From Acidobacteriota bacterium (GTDB lineage Bacteria > Acidobacteriota > Terriglobia > Acidiferrales > UBA7541), in NCBI GenBank assembly GCA_003224085.1, contig QHYK01000080.1:1-46685 (forward strand): DNA of 46,685 nt. The letters run 5' to 3'. The notes beneath the pieces were generated by a model. That model had not been told where the DNA came from, did no database searches, and saw nothing but the letters and a program-made list of their open reading frames with translations. Each line of letters opens with the position of its first letter. Within the stretch, counting starts at the first letter, position 1. Shown here piece after piece: positions 17,672 through 26,429 of the stretch. Made by a program: the position numbers and the translations under genes.

Positions 17672-18352
17672 ATGGCCAGGGGAAGATTCGGCGAACACCT
17701 CAAGCGCGAGCGCGAACTCCGTGAAGTTTCCCTGGAGGAACTAAGCAAGGCTACGCGAATTAGCAACCGCTTCCTCCAAGCCCTGGAAAACGAAGAGTGG
17801 GAAAAGCTGCCCGGCGGAGTCTTCGGACATGGCTTTGTGCGCAGCATTGCCCGATATCTGGGCCTTTCCGAGGAGGCGCTCCTTGGTGAATACGACTCGG
17901 CACGCGCGGAGAAGTCGCTGCCTATCCCCCCCAAGCCCGCCGCGCCCATTCCTCCCCCGCCGAAATGGATTCCTGCCGCAGCAGCCCTGATCGGACTTCT
18001 TCTACTTGTTGCGTGTTTTTACATAGCGAGGTACGCATGGCACCACCTCGCCGACTATCGAGCCGCGAAGCAGGCGGCGGTCTCCATTGCTTCCTCGCCT
18101 AATGTCCCCTTGGAACTCACCGTTTCGGCCACAGCAAGCACGCATGTTCGCGTGATTGCGGACGACAAACTTCTTCTAGACGCCGAAGTGTACGTGGGCG
18201 AAACTTTGCGTTTCACGGCCAAACAGCAGTTTGACGTCAGCGCGACCAACTCCACGGCAGTGTTGCTGACATTGAACGGCAAAGCGATGCCGCCCCTCGG
18301 CTCTCCTGGAACCTTCGGTAGAATGGTGTTCAGCCACAAGAATTTAAGGTAG
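17672..18352 (+). CDS. RodZ-like membrane-anchored helix-turn-helix protein
   Basis: This 226-residue protein has an N-terminal Xre-type helix-turn-helix (residues about 5-70; LKRERELREVSLEELSKATR, then RFLQALENEEWEKLPGG and GFVRSIARYLGL), a Pro-rich linker, one membrane segment (about 100-120) and a C-terminal periplasmic beta domain (DUF4115-like). This is the RodZ layout. RodZ links MreB to the cell wall and sets rod shape. The frame is open upstream to 17441, but ATG at 17672 puts the HTH at the normal N-terminal position, downstream of a good promoter. The HEAT-like gene begins 7 bases after the stop. Confidence 0.87.
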   Translation: MARGRFGEHLKRERELREVSLEELSKATRISNRFLQALENEEWEKLPGGVFGHGFVRSIARYLGLSEEALLGEYDSARAEKSLPIPPKPAAPIPPPPKWIPAAAALIGLLLLVACFYIARYAWHHLADYRAAKQAAVSIASSPNVPLELTVSATASTHVRVIADDKLLLDAEVYVGETLRFTAKQQFDVSATNSTAVLLTLNGKAMPPLGSPGTFGRMVFSHKNLR

Positions 18353-18359
18353 GGACCCG

Positions 18360-19331
18360 GTGGAGACTCTCAGCCCCGAAGTTGTCGAGGATCTGCGGCA
18401 CGGCCGTGCCACTCGCGAAAGAAAACTTGCGGTTTGCGCCGGCGGCGCACACCTTGCTCCAGCAGACCGCGCCGAGGTTCTTGCCGTGCTCGCCAGCGAC
18501 CCCGACGAAATGATCGCGACGCGCGCGGCCGAAGCCATCCTCTCTCTTACACCGGAAACCTTTATCGAAGCCATCAAGCGCGAGAACGCTCTTCCGGCTC
18601 TTTTTGCCTACGCCTCGCGGCACTTGGCTGACAAGCCCGGCATCGGCGATGCGCTCGTACAGAGCAAGAATTGTGGCGCAGAGCATCTCCTTCATGCCGT
18701 GCGCCATCTTTCTCCCAGCGCCATTCAGGCCCTAGCCGAAGATCTCGACCGCGTCAGTGCTTCTCCCACACTGGCCGCTGCTCTGCAACAATCCGCTTCG
18801 CTCACTGCGGAACAGAAGAACCATCTTCGTGAACTTCACGGGCCGGGCCATCCCATCGACGAGTCGGCGCTGGCGGAGGCTGCGGCGGCCGCGGAGCCCG
18901 ATGCCGCGCGTCGTCAAACTTTGCTCCAGCGTATCGCCACAATGACGGTCGCGCAGCGCGTGCAATTCGCGATCAAAGGCGGCTCCGATGCGCGCCGCAC
19001 GCTGATCCGCGATACCAACAAGGTCGTTCAGCGCGCCGTCCTTCAATCTCCGCGCCTGACCGACCAGGAGGTCGAAGCCTTCGCTTCCATGTCCAGTCTC
19101 ACCGATGAAATTCTGAGGCTTATCGCTGGCAACCGCGCGTTCCGCAAAAACTACGTCGTGTTGCGAAATCTCATCAACAATCCCAAAACTCCTTTAGACG
19201 TGACTTTGCATATGTTGCCCATGCTCAATCCCCAGGATCTCAAGCGCCTCACCACGAACAAGAACGTCCCTGAAACGCTGCGCACCACGGCTTGCAAACT
19301 GCAGCGCACTCGGGCCGATCAGAAAAGGTAA
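18360..19331 (+). CDS. HEAT-like alpha-helical protein of unknown function
   Basis: The 323-residue soluble, helix-rich protein starts at GTG, with an AGG-rich ribosome site overlapping the stop of the RodZ-like gene. No enzyme motif is visible. The C-terminal third has the ordered pattern GGSDARRTLIRDTNKVVQRA, SPRLTDQEVEAFA, LRLIAGNRAFRKNYVVLRNL and NNPKTPLDVTLHML, which reads as tandem helical (HEAT/ARM-like) repeats. I recall similar C-terminal segments in uncharacterised proteins of Acidobacteria and Myxococcota, but cannot name the family. Co-transcription with a RodZ-like gene suggests a link to the cell envelope or cytoskeleton; this is inference. Confidence 0.75.
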   Translation: METLSPEVVEDLRHGRATRERKLAVCAGGAHLAPADRAEVLAVLASDPDEMIATRAAEAILSLTPETFIEAIKRENALPALFAYASRHLADKPGIGDALVQSKNCGAEHLLHAVRHLSPSAIQALAEDLDRVSASPTLAAALQQSASLTAEQKNHLRELHGPGHPIDESALAEAAAAAEPDAARRQTLLQRIATMTVAQRVQFAIKGGSDARRTLIRDTNKVVQRAVLQSPRLTDQEVEAFASMSSLTDEILRLIAGNRAFRKNYVVLRNLINNPKTPLDVTLHMLPMLNPQDLKRLTTNKNVPETLRTTACKLQRTRADQKR

Positions 19332-19479
19332 CCCCCTGCTTCCGCACACGGATAAACCCCACCGCGGTTTCGGCTCGCGCGAACGAACTGCTTGTCGTCG
19401 CGCTTCTTCGGTAGTCTTGACCCGAGTAGCCTCGACCACCTACTTCGAACTACCTTCGAAAAACAGTCAGGAGGCCGTT

Positions 19480-19989
19480 GTGTTTCTCTTTCGATTGTTT
19501 CGCTCTGCGGGGCTGGCTTTTGTTTTATGGCTGATCTTTCTGTTAGCGCTGGCCCTCAGTTGTTTTCGCGTAAAGATCGCCAGCGGGGATGAAAAGAAAT
19601 CGGCCGATCCTTGGCCCAGCTCGCAAACCCTGCAGCCAGCGCAACTTGCCAAGATGCTCACGGACAAATACCCGCCGGTTCCTGCTGTCGTTTTCGTTGG
19701 CTTTCGTTCGCTCTACGTAGGCGGGCACGTCCCTGATGCAATCTTTCACGGTACTGCTTCCACCGAACAAGGCCTTGCTGAGTTGAAATCCTGGGCGGCA
19801 CGGTTGGCCCGCTCAACCGAGCTGGTCATCTATTGCGGTTGCTGTCCGTTCGATAAGTGCCCCAACATTCGCCCGGCATACACCGCCCTAACCAGCATGG
19901 GGTTCAAGAATGTTCGCGTGCTCGTCCTTCCGACGAGCTTCGCCGTTGATTGGGCCGACGAAGGCTATCCCCTGCAGAAGGGCATGTAG
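19480..19989 (+). CDS. Membrane-anchored rhodanese-like protein
   Basis: The 169-residue protein has an N-terminal hydrophobic anchor (about residues 8-27, AGLAFVLWLIFLLALAL) followed by a single rhodanese-type domain. That domain shows VVFVGFRSLYVGGHVPDAIF, the active-site strand VIYCGCCPFDKCPNI and the tail LPTSFAVDWADEGYPLQKG. The multiple Cys in the loop suggests a persulfide- or metal-handling variant in the periplasm. GTG at 19480 is chosen over 19417 because a perfect AGGAGG lies five bases before it. It follows the HEAT-like gene by about 150 bases. Confidence 0.8.
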   Translation: MFLFRLFRSAGLAFVLWLIFLLALALSCFRVKIASGDEKKSADPWPSSQTLQPAQLAKMLTDKYPPVPAVVFVGFRSLYVGGHVPDAIFHGTASTEQGLAELKSWAARLARSTELVIYCGCCPFDKCPNIRPAYTALTSMGFKNVRVLVLPTSFAVDWADEGYPLQKGM

Positions 19990-20138
19990 ATCGTTGGGCT
20001 GACCTCAGACGCCGGCACGCCGGACCTAACGAATATTCCTCAGCGTTGTATTTATAAAGACCCACTCTTCCCGACCGCAGTCGGTCGAGAAAATACGCCG
20101 GTCTGCACGCGAGGCGTCCACTTGTTCGTCTTGGGTAG

Positions 20139-20255
20139 TTAAAAAGACTTACCACATTCTGGGCACTTGACTCGTGCAGCTGGATTACGGGGCAATTCGG
20201 AGGCAGCCTCAGCCCATTTCTTTTGTCTCCTGTCAGACGCCACCAGCGCCCTCAC
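20139..20255 (-). CDS. Possible short zinc-ribbon-like peptide, perhaps a gene remnant
   Basis: A 38-residue frame starting at GTG lies directly after the amidase stop and ends at a TAA. It contains RRQKKWAEAASELPRNPAAR followed by VKCPECGKSF at its C-terminus. The CxxC knuckle and the preceding basic helix look protein-like, but only one CxxC is present, so a complete zinc ribbon cannot form. It may be the start of a truncated gene. Confidence is low because of its length. Confidence 0.3.
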   Translation of the reverse strand: MRALVASDRRQKKWAEAASELPRNPAARVKCPECGKSF

Positions 20256-20257
20256 CC

Positions 20258-22102
20258 CTATAGCTTGGGATGCTGCAGATGAAATTCCGTTGCCTGTTGG
20301 TACGCGCGCGCAAACGCGAGTAACTCTGCTTCGCCATACAGCTTTCCCAGGAATGTCAAACTAGTGGGCGTTTCCGGGCCGCCCGCATTCTGAAAATCGC
20401 TGGGATCCTCGAACGGATACTTCGGCGCGTCGTCTCCGCGCAACCCGTTCGGCAGAATCACTGAAGGATGCCCCGTCAGATTCGTGATCACTAACTGCTG
20501 GCTTCCGTTCGTTGGTGCCACGATCACATCTACGCTGTCGAACACTTTTGCCATCGCTTCCATGGCCAGCTTTCGCGCGCGCGCCGCTTGAATGTACTCC
20601 ACCGCAGGAATGAACCGCGCGGAACGAAAAGTGTTCGGCCAGTCGTAGTCTTTCTGTGAGGTCAGCAGCTTATCTCTTCCCGATCGCGTCAAGTCGTCAA
20701 ACGCGGCGGCCGATTCGGCCGTCAGCATTACCGTAATCGCGCTGTACGGGAATTTCGGCAGTTCCACGGGAATCAGGTGCACGCCCATCTCGCGCAGTTT
20801 TGCGAGCGCCGCATCGTTATATTTTCGGTCGTATTCCGCGCGCCACCGGAGCGCATCGCGCTGTTTCTTTTGCTTGTCCCGCTTCTTCTGTTCCTCGGGA
20901 GTTTTCGCGGGCCCTTCCTTTTCTTCTTGCGGCGGCTCGGGTTTGTGCTCGAAATCCGCCTTCAAATAACCCACGTGCAATTTTCTCCAATCCAGATGCG
21001 CGTCCCAATTGAACGCAGCGGCGTGCACCGTCCGGTCGTGTCCGTCTGGACCATAAATCGCATCCAGGACCAGCGCGCAATCTTCCACGCTCCGGCAGAT
21101 CGGCCCGAGCTTGTCCATGCTCCACGAAAGCGCCATCGCCCCGGTTCGCGGCACCAGCCCGAAAGTCGGCCGCAATCCCGTACATCCGCATCTTGTGCAA
21201 GGAGACGAAATCGAGCCCAGCGTCTCCGAACCGATGCTGAACGCGACGCAGCCCGCCGCCGTCGCCGAAGCCGGACCGGCCGAGGATCCACTCGATCCCT
21301 GATTCGTGTTCCACGGATTCCGCGTCACTCCACCGAACCAGACGTCACCCAGTGCCAGTGCGCCCAGCGTCAATTTCGCCACGAGCACCGCGCCCGCTTC
21401 ATCCAGCCGCTTCACGACGGTCGCGTCTTCGTCGATCATCTGGTTTTCGAAGCCGCCCGCGCCCCACGTTGTCCGGTACGCTTTTGTCGCCAGCAAATCT
21501 TTTGCGCCCCACGGCAATCCGTGCAGCGGCCCGCGGTATTTTCCCGCAGCGATTTCCGCATCCGCTTTCTTCGCCTGCGTCAGCGCGCGTTCTTCCGTCA
21601 GCGTCACCACAAACTTCAGCGTCGGGTCGTACTTTTTCAGCCTCTGCAGATACATTTGCGTCAGCGCCAGCGACGAAACTTTTTTCGTTCGCACCAGCTC
21701 CGCCAATTCCCTCACGCTGGCAAACGCCAAATCTTCGAGATTCTTCGGCGCGCTCGCCGTTGCGTTCGGAGCCTTCGACAGGCGCATTGGCTTTCGCTCG
21801 GTTTCGAATTTCGTTCCCGGCAGCACCGCATCAAATATCAGCGCGGGATCCACGGCATTAGAGATCTTCAGTTTGTAAATCTCTTCATAGCCTTTGGCGC
21901 GGTCATTCAAGTCCTCCAGCATCATTTCTTTGTACTCGTCCGCAATCGCCACGTCGGCGATGGCTGCCGCGTTTTCGATCATCTCTTTTGTGATTTTCGT
22001 CCCGCCTTGCGCCTGTGCCCACAGCACCCCCGGAAACAGCGTCCCCGCCAACCCCAACCCCGAGCAGGTCTTCATGAAATTGCGCCGGTCCAGCATCTTC
22101 AA
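20258..22102 (-). CDS. Tat-exported amidase-signature family hydrolase
   Basis: The 614-residue protein starts MKMLDRRNFMKTCSGLGLAG, a twin-arginine-type signal ending near the LWAQAQ cleavage region. The amidase-signature fold follows: GLPWGAKDLLATK holds the catalytic Lys, NQGSSGSSAGPASATAAG the Gly/Ser-rich core with the cis-Ser, and GSETLGSISSPC the nucleophile Ser. A charged insert rich in Lys, Glu and Gln (EEKEGPAKTPEEQKKRDKQK) lies near residue 415. Such enzymes hydrolyse amides ranging from Glu-tRNA to peptides and nitrile-derived amides; export to the periplasm rules out GatA, but the substrate is unknown. Confidence 0.9.
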   Translation of the reverse strand: MKMLDRRNFMKTCSGLGLAGTLFPGVLWAQAQGGTKITKEMIENAAAIADVAIADEYKEMMLEDLNDRAKGYEEIYKLKISNAVDPALIFDAVLPGTKFETERKPMRLSKAPNATASAPKNLEDLAFASVRELAELVRTKKVSSLALTQMYLQRLKKYDPTLKFVVTLTEERALTQAKKADAEIAAGKYRGPLHGLPWGAKDLLATKAYRTTWGAGGFENQMIDEDATVVKRLDEAGAVLVAKLTLGALALGDVWFGGVTRNPWNTNQGSSGSSAGPASATAAGCVAFSIGSETLGSISSPCTRCGCTGLRPTFGLVPRTGAMALSWSMDKLGPICRSVEDCALVLDAIYGPDGHDRTVHAAAFNWDAHLDWRKLHVGYLKADFEHKPEPPQEEKEGPAKTPEEQKKRDKQKKQRDALRWRAEYDRKYNDAALAKLREMGVHLIPVELPKFPYSAITVMLTAESAAAFDDLTRSGRDKLLTSQKDYDWPNTFRSARFIPAVEYIQAARARKLAMEAMAKVFDSVDVIVAPTNGSQQLVITNLTGHPSVILPNGLRGDDAPKYPFEDPSDFQNAGGPETPTSLTFLGKLYGEAELLAFARAYQQATEFHLQHPKL

Positions 22103-22296
22103 TCCTCCCGAGCAACCGCTCGCGCGAGCGCGCGTAACATATCACACCCTCCCGGCCGCCTTTTCTCATTTTGTTTTCTAAATACGAACGGCCGAAGCGC
22201 CAACGCTCCGGCGGTTATTGACCCAAAAACGTTTCTCCGTTCTTGGCTCTGGTGTATCGAATCCTGTACCATGCCGTTATCTGGAAAGGAGTTACA

Positions 22297-22839
22297 ATGA
22301 GACTCTCTGCGAAGCTCGTTGTGTTTCTGTCTTTATTGCTTTTGGCTTTTTCCCTCCGCAATGCGTTCACCGCCGAATCAGGCGGCCCACCCGCCGGGCA
22401 AGACGCTGTCCTTAAGGCCTCTGACATCACTCCCAGAACCTTCCCTGAGCATGTCTTTTTCCGTGGTCAGGTGGCCCCCGCTCAACTTCGCAACACGGGC
22501 GGGCTGCATTTTGCTGATGACCTCTACGTTCTGGCCGGTCTCGTCGATAGCTCCGGCTACTCCACTGCCATTAAGGAGAAATATCAAGCTTATTTGCTCA
22601 GTGAAGTCGCGCTGGAGATTGGCGGTCAAACCCTGAAGCCCGGTGCCTACGGCTTCGGCTTCGTCTCTGGAAAATTCATTGTGATGGATCTCGCGGCCAA
22701 TAACCTCATCGAAGCCGCGGGGCAGCACGACGCCGAATTGAAACGGCCCATTCCCCTTCGGGTTGTAGCCTCCTCCGCTGCAGGAACCTACCGGTTGTAC
22801 ATCGGCCGCGATTTCATCGAATTCCGCCGCACGAGTTGA
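22297..22839 (+). CDS. Secreted protein of unknown function
   Basis: The 180-residue protein starts MRLSAKLVVFLSLLLLAFSL, a clear Sec signal peptide with likely cleavage after FTA. The mature part has alternating beta-type segments (YQAYLLSEVALEIGG, LKPGAYGFGFVSGKFIVMDL, GTYRLYIGRDFIEF) and probably forms a small beta-sandwich. A strong AAAGGAG site six bases before ATG 22297 fixes the start, although the frame is open from 22243. An intrinsic terminator follows 24 bases after the stop, so the gene is likely monocistronic. No family is recognised with certainty. Confidence 0.82.
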   Translation: MRLSAKLVVFLSLLLLAFSLRNAFTAESGGPPAGQDAVLKASDITPRTFPEHVFFRGQVAPAQLRNTGGLHFADDLYVLAGLVDSSGYSTAIKEKYQAYLLSEVALEIGGQTLKPGAYGFGFVSGKFIVMDLAANNLIEAAGQHDAELKRPIPLRVVASSAAGTYRLYIGRDFIEFRRTS

Positions 22840-22863
22840 TCCGCGCTCTTTTTGCAAAAAGCA

Positions 22864-22900
22864 AAGCCCGAGCTGTTCTTCACCAGCCCGGGCTTGTTTT
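22864..22900 (+). terminator. Intrinsic terminator after the secreted-protein gene
   Basis: AAGCCCG-a-GCTG pairs with CAGC-c-CGGGCTT around an 8-base loop, giving 11 pairs with one mismatch, followed by GTTTT. It lies between two converging genes and serves the plus-strand gene; the minus-strand side lacks an equally good T tract. Confidence 0.75.
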
Positions 22901-22941
22901 GAACATTTACTGCCAGGCCGCCCCCCGGCGCTTCTGGCTAA

Positions 22942-23220
22942 CTAATCCTTGTCAAACTTCAGGCAAATCTCCAACTGCCGAATGGCTTCTTCCGTCGCCC
23001 TCAAGGCGTCCACGCGATGCCCGCCGAAATCGTGGGCGGCGCGTTCCATGTGTTCCTTCGCGCGGCGCAAGGCACCCAGCGCTTCGCGAATCTGCGGATG
23101 CGGTTCGGCCGGAGTTGCTGGAGTGTTGGCCTTGTTAGCCCGGGCGTGCGTTGATACCAAGAATACAAAAGCCAGGATCAACGATGCAGTAACCACGAAA
23201 CTCACGATTCTTACTTTTAT
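22942..23220 (-). CDS. Small secreted helical protein, possible AUA start codon
   Basis: The protein has about 92 residues: a signal peptide (KVRIVSFVVTASLILAFVFL, cleavage near THARA) and a mature helical region (HPQIREALGALRRAKEHMER then GHRVDALRATEEAIRQLEIC). No ATG is available at the signal peptide. A perfect AGGAGG ends eight bases before an in-frame ATA at 23220, which would give the ideal start (M)KVRIVSF. The alternatives are GTG at 23205, with worse spacing, or an upstream ATG that would add unnatural residues. The function is unknown. The mature part resembles small periplasmic helical proteins with regularly spaced Ala and Arg. Confidence 0.65.
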   Translation of the reverse strand: MKVRIVSFVVTASLILAFVFLVSTHARANKANTPATPAEPHPQIREALGALRRAKEHMERAAHDFGGHRVDALRATEEAIRQLEICLKFDKD

Positions 23221-23562
23221 AAACCATTCCTCCTCGTCCGAATTGCGGCTCGGACCGCCGTGATTTGCCCCTTTCCCCGTCTGCATGACCTTCGCTTGGG
23301 CCACACGCTGGAGAGCGATTGGCATGCGCCACATAGGGGCGAAGACACATCGTCAGGTTGCGTTGCCTGAGTTCCTTTTCTTTTAAGACATTTTCATCCA
23401 TGAGGATAATTTCAGGCCGGTCACCGAAGAGTGACTACTCCCGTTCCCACTGTTCTCCGCCTTGGCCTCCCGTTTCTCTCTTTTTCCTTTGCATCCCGTT
23501 CCGCTGCGTCATACCATACCGCCCACCTTTTCCTCTGCAAACGCTCATAAAGGAGATCCTGC

Positions 23563-23988
23563 ATGCACATGCATAGCTTGAATTGGCTTGCCATTCTCGC
23601 GGCCGCCATTTCCACGATGATTCTCGGCTTCCTCTGGTACTCGCCATTCCTCTTCGGCAAAGCCTGGGCTCGCGAGATGGGCTACGATTTGAAAGACAAG
23701 GCGAAAATGGACGAAATGCGCAAGAGTGCCGGCCCCGCCTACGCCGGCTCTTTTGTTGCCAGTTTGATTTCGGCTTTTACTCTCGCGCTCATTCTTCATG
23801 GCTTGCGGGCGGAATCTCTCCATTTCGGCTTGATGGCCAGCTTTCATATCTGGCTCGGCTTTGTCGCCACCGTGCAATTCACTGGAGCTCTCTTCACCAA
23901 ACAAAGCCTGAAGCTCTTCGCCATCAACGCCGCCTACCAGCTCGTCTGCTATCTCCTCATGGGCGCAGTCTTCGTCCTCTGGAAATAG
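23563..23988 (+). CDS. DUF1761 domain membrane protein
   Basis: The 141-residue protein has four predicted membrane segments. The N-terminal NWLAILAAAISTMILGFLWY followed by SPFLFGKAWAREMGY is the hallmark of DUF1761. Further on are SAGPAYAGSFVASLISAFTL and the C-terminal INAAYQLVCYLLMGAVFVLW. The function of the family is unknown. A GGAG ribosome site lies upstream of ATG 23563. It is monocistronic; the next gene converges on it. Confidence 0.88.
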   Translation: MHMHSLNWLAILAAAISTMILGFLWYSPFLFGKAWAREMGYDLKDKAKMDEMRKSAGPAYAGSFVASLISAFTLALILHGLRAESLHFGLMASFHIWLGFVATVQFTGALFTKQSLKLFAINAAYQLVCYLLMGAVFVLWK

Positions 23989-24032
23989 GTTCCCGGGCGC
24001 GCCTCTTTTGCTGGCGGGTTCTTTAGTGAGGC

Positions 24033-24470
24033 TTACTGAGAGGGTGGACTGATTTTGTTCTGTGCCCAGCGCTGGCGAATTTGTGCCAAGAATTTCTCTT
24101 TGTCCTTCTGCATCAGCCGGATGAGCGGCCGGTTTTCGGTTTTTTCGTGCTTGCCCGCCCACAGCACCATTTCCGTCAACACCGGGGCAAGGTCCATTCC
24201 CTTTGGCGTCAGCAGATAAATCAGCTTTCGCCCATCGGACCGGTCGCGCTTGGCCCGGATAATTCCGTACGCTTTCAGCCTGCGCAACCGGTCGGCCAAT
24301 ATGTTCGACGCCGGGCGTTCGTAGGAACTCAGGAATTCCTTGAACGTTCGGCGCCCCAACAGCATCATGTCCCGGATGATCAGCAGAGACCACCGGTCTC
24401 CCAGCATCTCCACAGAAGCATTCAGCGGGCAGCCTGACCGGCGCTTTGCACTTGGCTTTTCCCTTGGCAC
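24033..24470 (-). CDS. HxlR-family transcriptional regulator
   Basis: The 145-residue winged-helix protein has the HxlR signature: an N-terminal Cys (SGCPLNASVEMLGDRWSLLI), then RTFKEFLSSYERPASNILADR and the wing AKRDRSDGRKLIYLLTPKG. HxlR proteins usually dimerise and repress or activate divergent genes in response to electrophiles, oxidants or small ligands via the N-terminal Cys. It is divergent from a GyrI-like ligand-binding gene, and a perfect palindrome lies in the 89-base gap between them, a likely operator. The tail is extended by about 25 charged residues. Confidence 0.9.
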   Translation of the reverse strand: MPREKPSAKRRSGCPLNASVEMLGDRWSLLIIRDMMLLGRRTFKEFLSSYERPASNILADRLRRLKAYGIIRAKRDRSDGRKLIYLLTPKGMDLAPVLTEMVLWAGKHEKTENRPLIRLMQKDKEKFLAQIRQRWAQNKISPPSQ

Positions 24471-24491
24471 TTTTCCACGCTAGCATTTTTC

Positions 24492-24508
24492 ACTTGCATT
24501 TTGCAAGT
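24492..24508. promoter_or_regulatory. Perfect palindrome, probable HxlR operator
   Basis: ACTTGCA-TTT-TGCAAGT is a perfect 7-bp inverted repeat with a 3-base centre. It lies 22 bases ahead of the HxlR start and 52 bases ahead of the divergent GyrI-like gene, where a dimeric winged-helix regulator would bind. The assignment to HxlR is inference. Confidence 0.6.
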
Positions 24509-24559
24509 TGGTTGTGCACACTGGCAACCTGCTTGCTATCTCACTTTGGAGAACAGAAA

Positions 24560-25073
24560 ATGGGCCACACACCCGCAAAACAATCACCGGCAATCAAACT
24601 CGAACCGCCGCGCTTCGAAAACGGCAAACCTCTCCTCATCGCCGGACTGCGAAACAGTTATGCTCCGCAAGCAATGAGTGGCATTCCCGCGCAGTGGCAG
24701 ACCCTTGCGCCGCACATTGGTAAAATCCCGGCGCAGCTTGGCCGCACCGCCTACGGCATTTGCTGGCAGGCGGCAGATAACGAAAGCATTGAGTATTTGT
24801 CGGGCGTGGAAGTTTCCGGCTTCACAGGCGTCCCCGCCGATTTCACGGTGGTAAGCATTCCCGCTCTGCGATATGCCGTTTTTCCCCATCGCGCGCAACG
24901 TTTCGAAACTGCATGAAACCTGCGACGCCATCTCCAAGTGGCTGCCGGACTCCGGCTACCAACCCGCCGCAGCCGACGCTGAAACACCGGCCTTCTTCGA
25001 ACGTTATAGTGAAGAATTCGATCCCCAAACCGGAATGGGCGGGATCGAAGTTTGGGTACCGATTAAACCGTAA
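24560..25073 (+). pseudogene. GyrI-like effector-binding protein, split by a frameshift
   Basis: The first part starts at ATG 24560 behind GGAG and reads IKLEPPRFENGKPLLIAGLR, then GRTAYGICWQA and YLSGVEVSGFTGVPADFTVV, reaching RYAVFPHRAQ before a stop at 24914-24916. The expected continuation VSKLHETCDAISKWLPDSGY, then PAFFERYSEEF and IEVWVPIKP, is read in the next frame and stops at 25071-25073. One extra base in the GCGCGC run at 24891-24896 explains the break. The family (GyrI/AraC effector-binding domain) binds small amphipathic ligands. It could be a true pseudogene or a sequencing error. If restored, it would be about 170 residues. Confidence 0.8.
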
Positions 25074-25236
25074 GCAGGTGCGATATCTGCGAGGGACGCT
25101 ACGTGGAGAGGTCCATCGAGTTGGCCGGGGCAAGGTGGGGCGACAAAGTACGCATTTTCGTCGCGCTCGCGCTAGAAATTTCTGTTCGTTGCTTTGCGTA
25201 AGAAGAACATCAGCTCTTTTTCGGAAAGGATGACCG

Positions 25237-26424
25237 ATGAGCAAGGTGCGTGTGTTGGTGGGAACCAGAAAAGGCGCGTTCATTCTGACCTCGGACGGCA
25301 AGCGCGAGAAGTGGGACGTGAGCGGCCCGCATTTCGCCGGCTGGGAGATTTACCACATGAAGGGATCGCCGGCGAATCCGAACCGCATTTACGCGTCGCA
25401 GACCAGCGGCTGGTTCGGACAAATCATTCAGCGCTCCGATGATGGAGGCAAAACTTGGATTCAGCCGGGTACCCCTCCTGGCGAGCCGACCACAGGCCCC
25501 GGCGGAATGCCCAAGGGCGAAAGCAACAAATTCGTGTACGACACTTCCGCCGAAACCGGCGCGCCTCTCACCACGCATCAGTGGTACGACGGCACGCAGC
25601 ATCCCTGGGAATTCAAGCGCGTGTGGCACATTGAACCCTCGCTTGCCGAACCGGATGTGGTCTACGCGGGCGTGGAAGACGCCGCTATTTTCCGGTCGAA
25701 AGACGGGGGCAAGTCCTGGCAGGAACTTTCCGCACTTCGCGGCCATGGCACCGGCCCGAAGTGGCAACCCGGCGCGGGCGGTATGTGCCTACACACACTG
25801 ATTCTTGATCCGGGCAACGTGAAGCGCATTTACATCGCCATCTCCGCCGCGGGCGCGTTTCGCACCGAGGACGGCGGCAAGACGTGGAAGCCCGTCAACC
25901 AAGGTCTCTACTCGCAACACATTCCCAATCCCGCTGCCGAAGTGGGCCATTGCGTCCATCACATCGCGATGAACCCAAAGCGTCCCAACGTTTTGTTCAT
26001 GCAAAAGCATTGGGACGTCATGCGCAGCGATGACGCTGGTGATAACTGGAAAGAAATCAGCGGCAATTTGCCGACGGACTTTGGCTTCGTCATCGACGTT
26101 CACGCCCATGAACCGGAAACCATCTACGTCGTTCCCATCAAGAGCGACGGCGAGCACTACGTGCACGAAGGGAAATTGCGCGTCTATCGCAGCCGCTCCG
26201 GCGGAAACGAGTGGGAAGCTCTCACGAAAGGTCTGCCGCAAAGCCATTGCTACGTAAACGTGCTGCGCGATGCCATGGCGGTCGATTCACTAGATAAGTG
26301 CGGCGTCTACTTCGGCACGACTGGCGGCCAGGTCTACTGTTCCGCCGACGCCGGCGACAATTGGGCGCCCATCGTGCGCGATCTCCCTGCTGTGCTTTCC
26401 GTCGAAGTGCAGACACTTGCGTGA
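25237..26424 (+). CDS. BNR/Asp-box repeat beta-propeller protein
   Basis: The 395-residue cytoplasmic protein has no signal peptide. Five Asp-box repeats are visible: [32 protein letters not shown] and SADAGDNW, each closing a propeller blade. Other segments are [18 protein letters not shown] at the start and [21 protein letters not shown] in the middle. Asp-box propellers occur in sialidases and in sortilin-like and photosystem assembly proteins; the catalytic Arg triad and Tyr of sialidases are not evident, so a binding or scaffold role is more likely. The stop overlaps the start region of the MoaD/ThiS-like gene, so the two are translationally coupled. Confidence 0.85.
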   Translation: MSKVRVLVGTRKGAFILTSDGKREKWDVSGPHFAGWEIYHMKGSPANPNRIYASQTSGWFGQIIQRSDDGGKTWIQPGTPPGEPTTGPGGMPKGESNKFVYDTSAETGAPLTTHQWYDGTQHPWEFKRVWHIEPSLAEPDVVYAGVEDAAIFRSKDGGKSWQELSALRGHGTGPKWQPGAGGMCLHTLILDPGNVKRIYIAISAAGAFRTEDGGKTWKPVNQGLYSQHIPNPAAEVGHCVHHIAMNPKRPNVLFMQKHWDVMRSDDAGDNWKEISGNLPTDFGFVIDVHAHEPETIYVVPIKSDGEHYVHEGKLRVYRSRSGGNEWEALTKGLPQSHCYVNVLRDAMAVDSLDKCGVYFGTTGGQVYCSADAGDNWAPIVRDLPAVLSVEVQTLA

Positions 26425-26429
26425 GTTCG

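Noticed and set aside
20777-22300. Plus-strand open frame of 507 codons opposite the amidase
   Set aside because: Arg/His/Gln-rich shadow of the amidase codons; the amidase frame has all catalytic motifs and a Tat signal.
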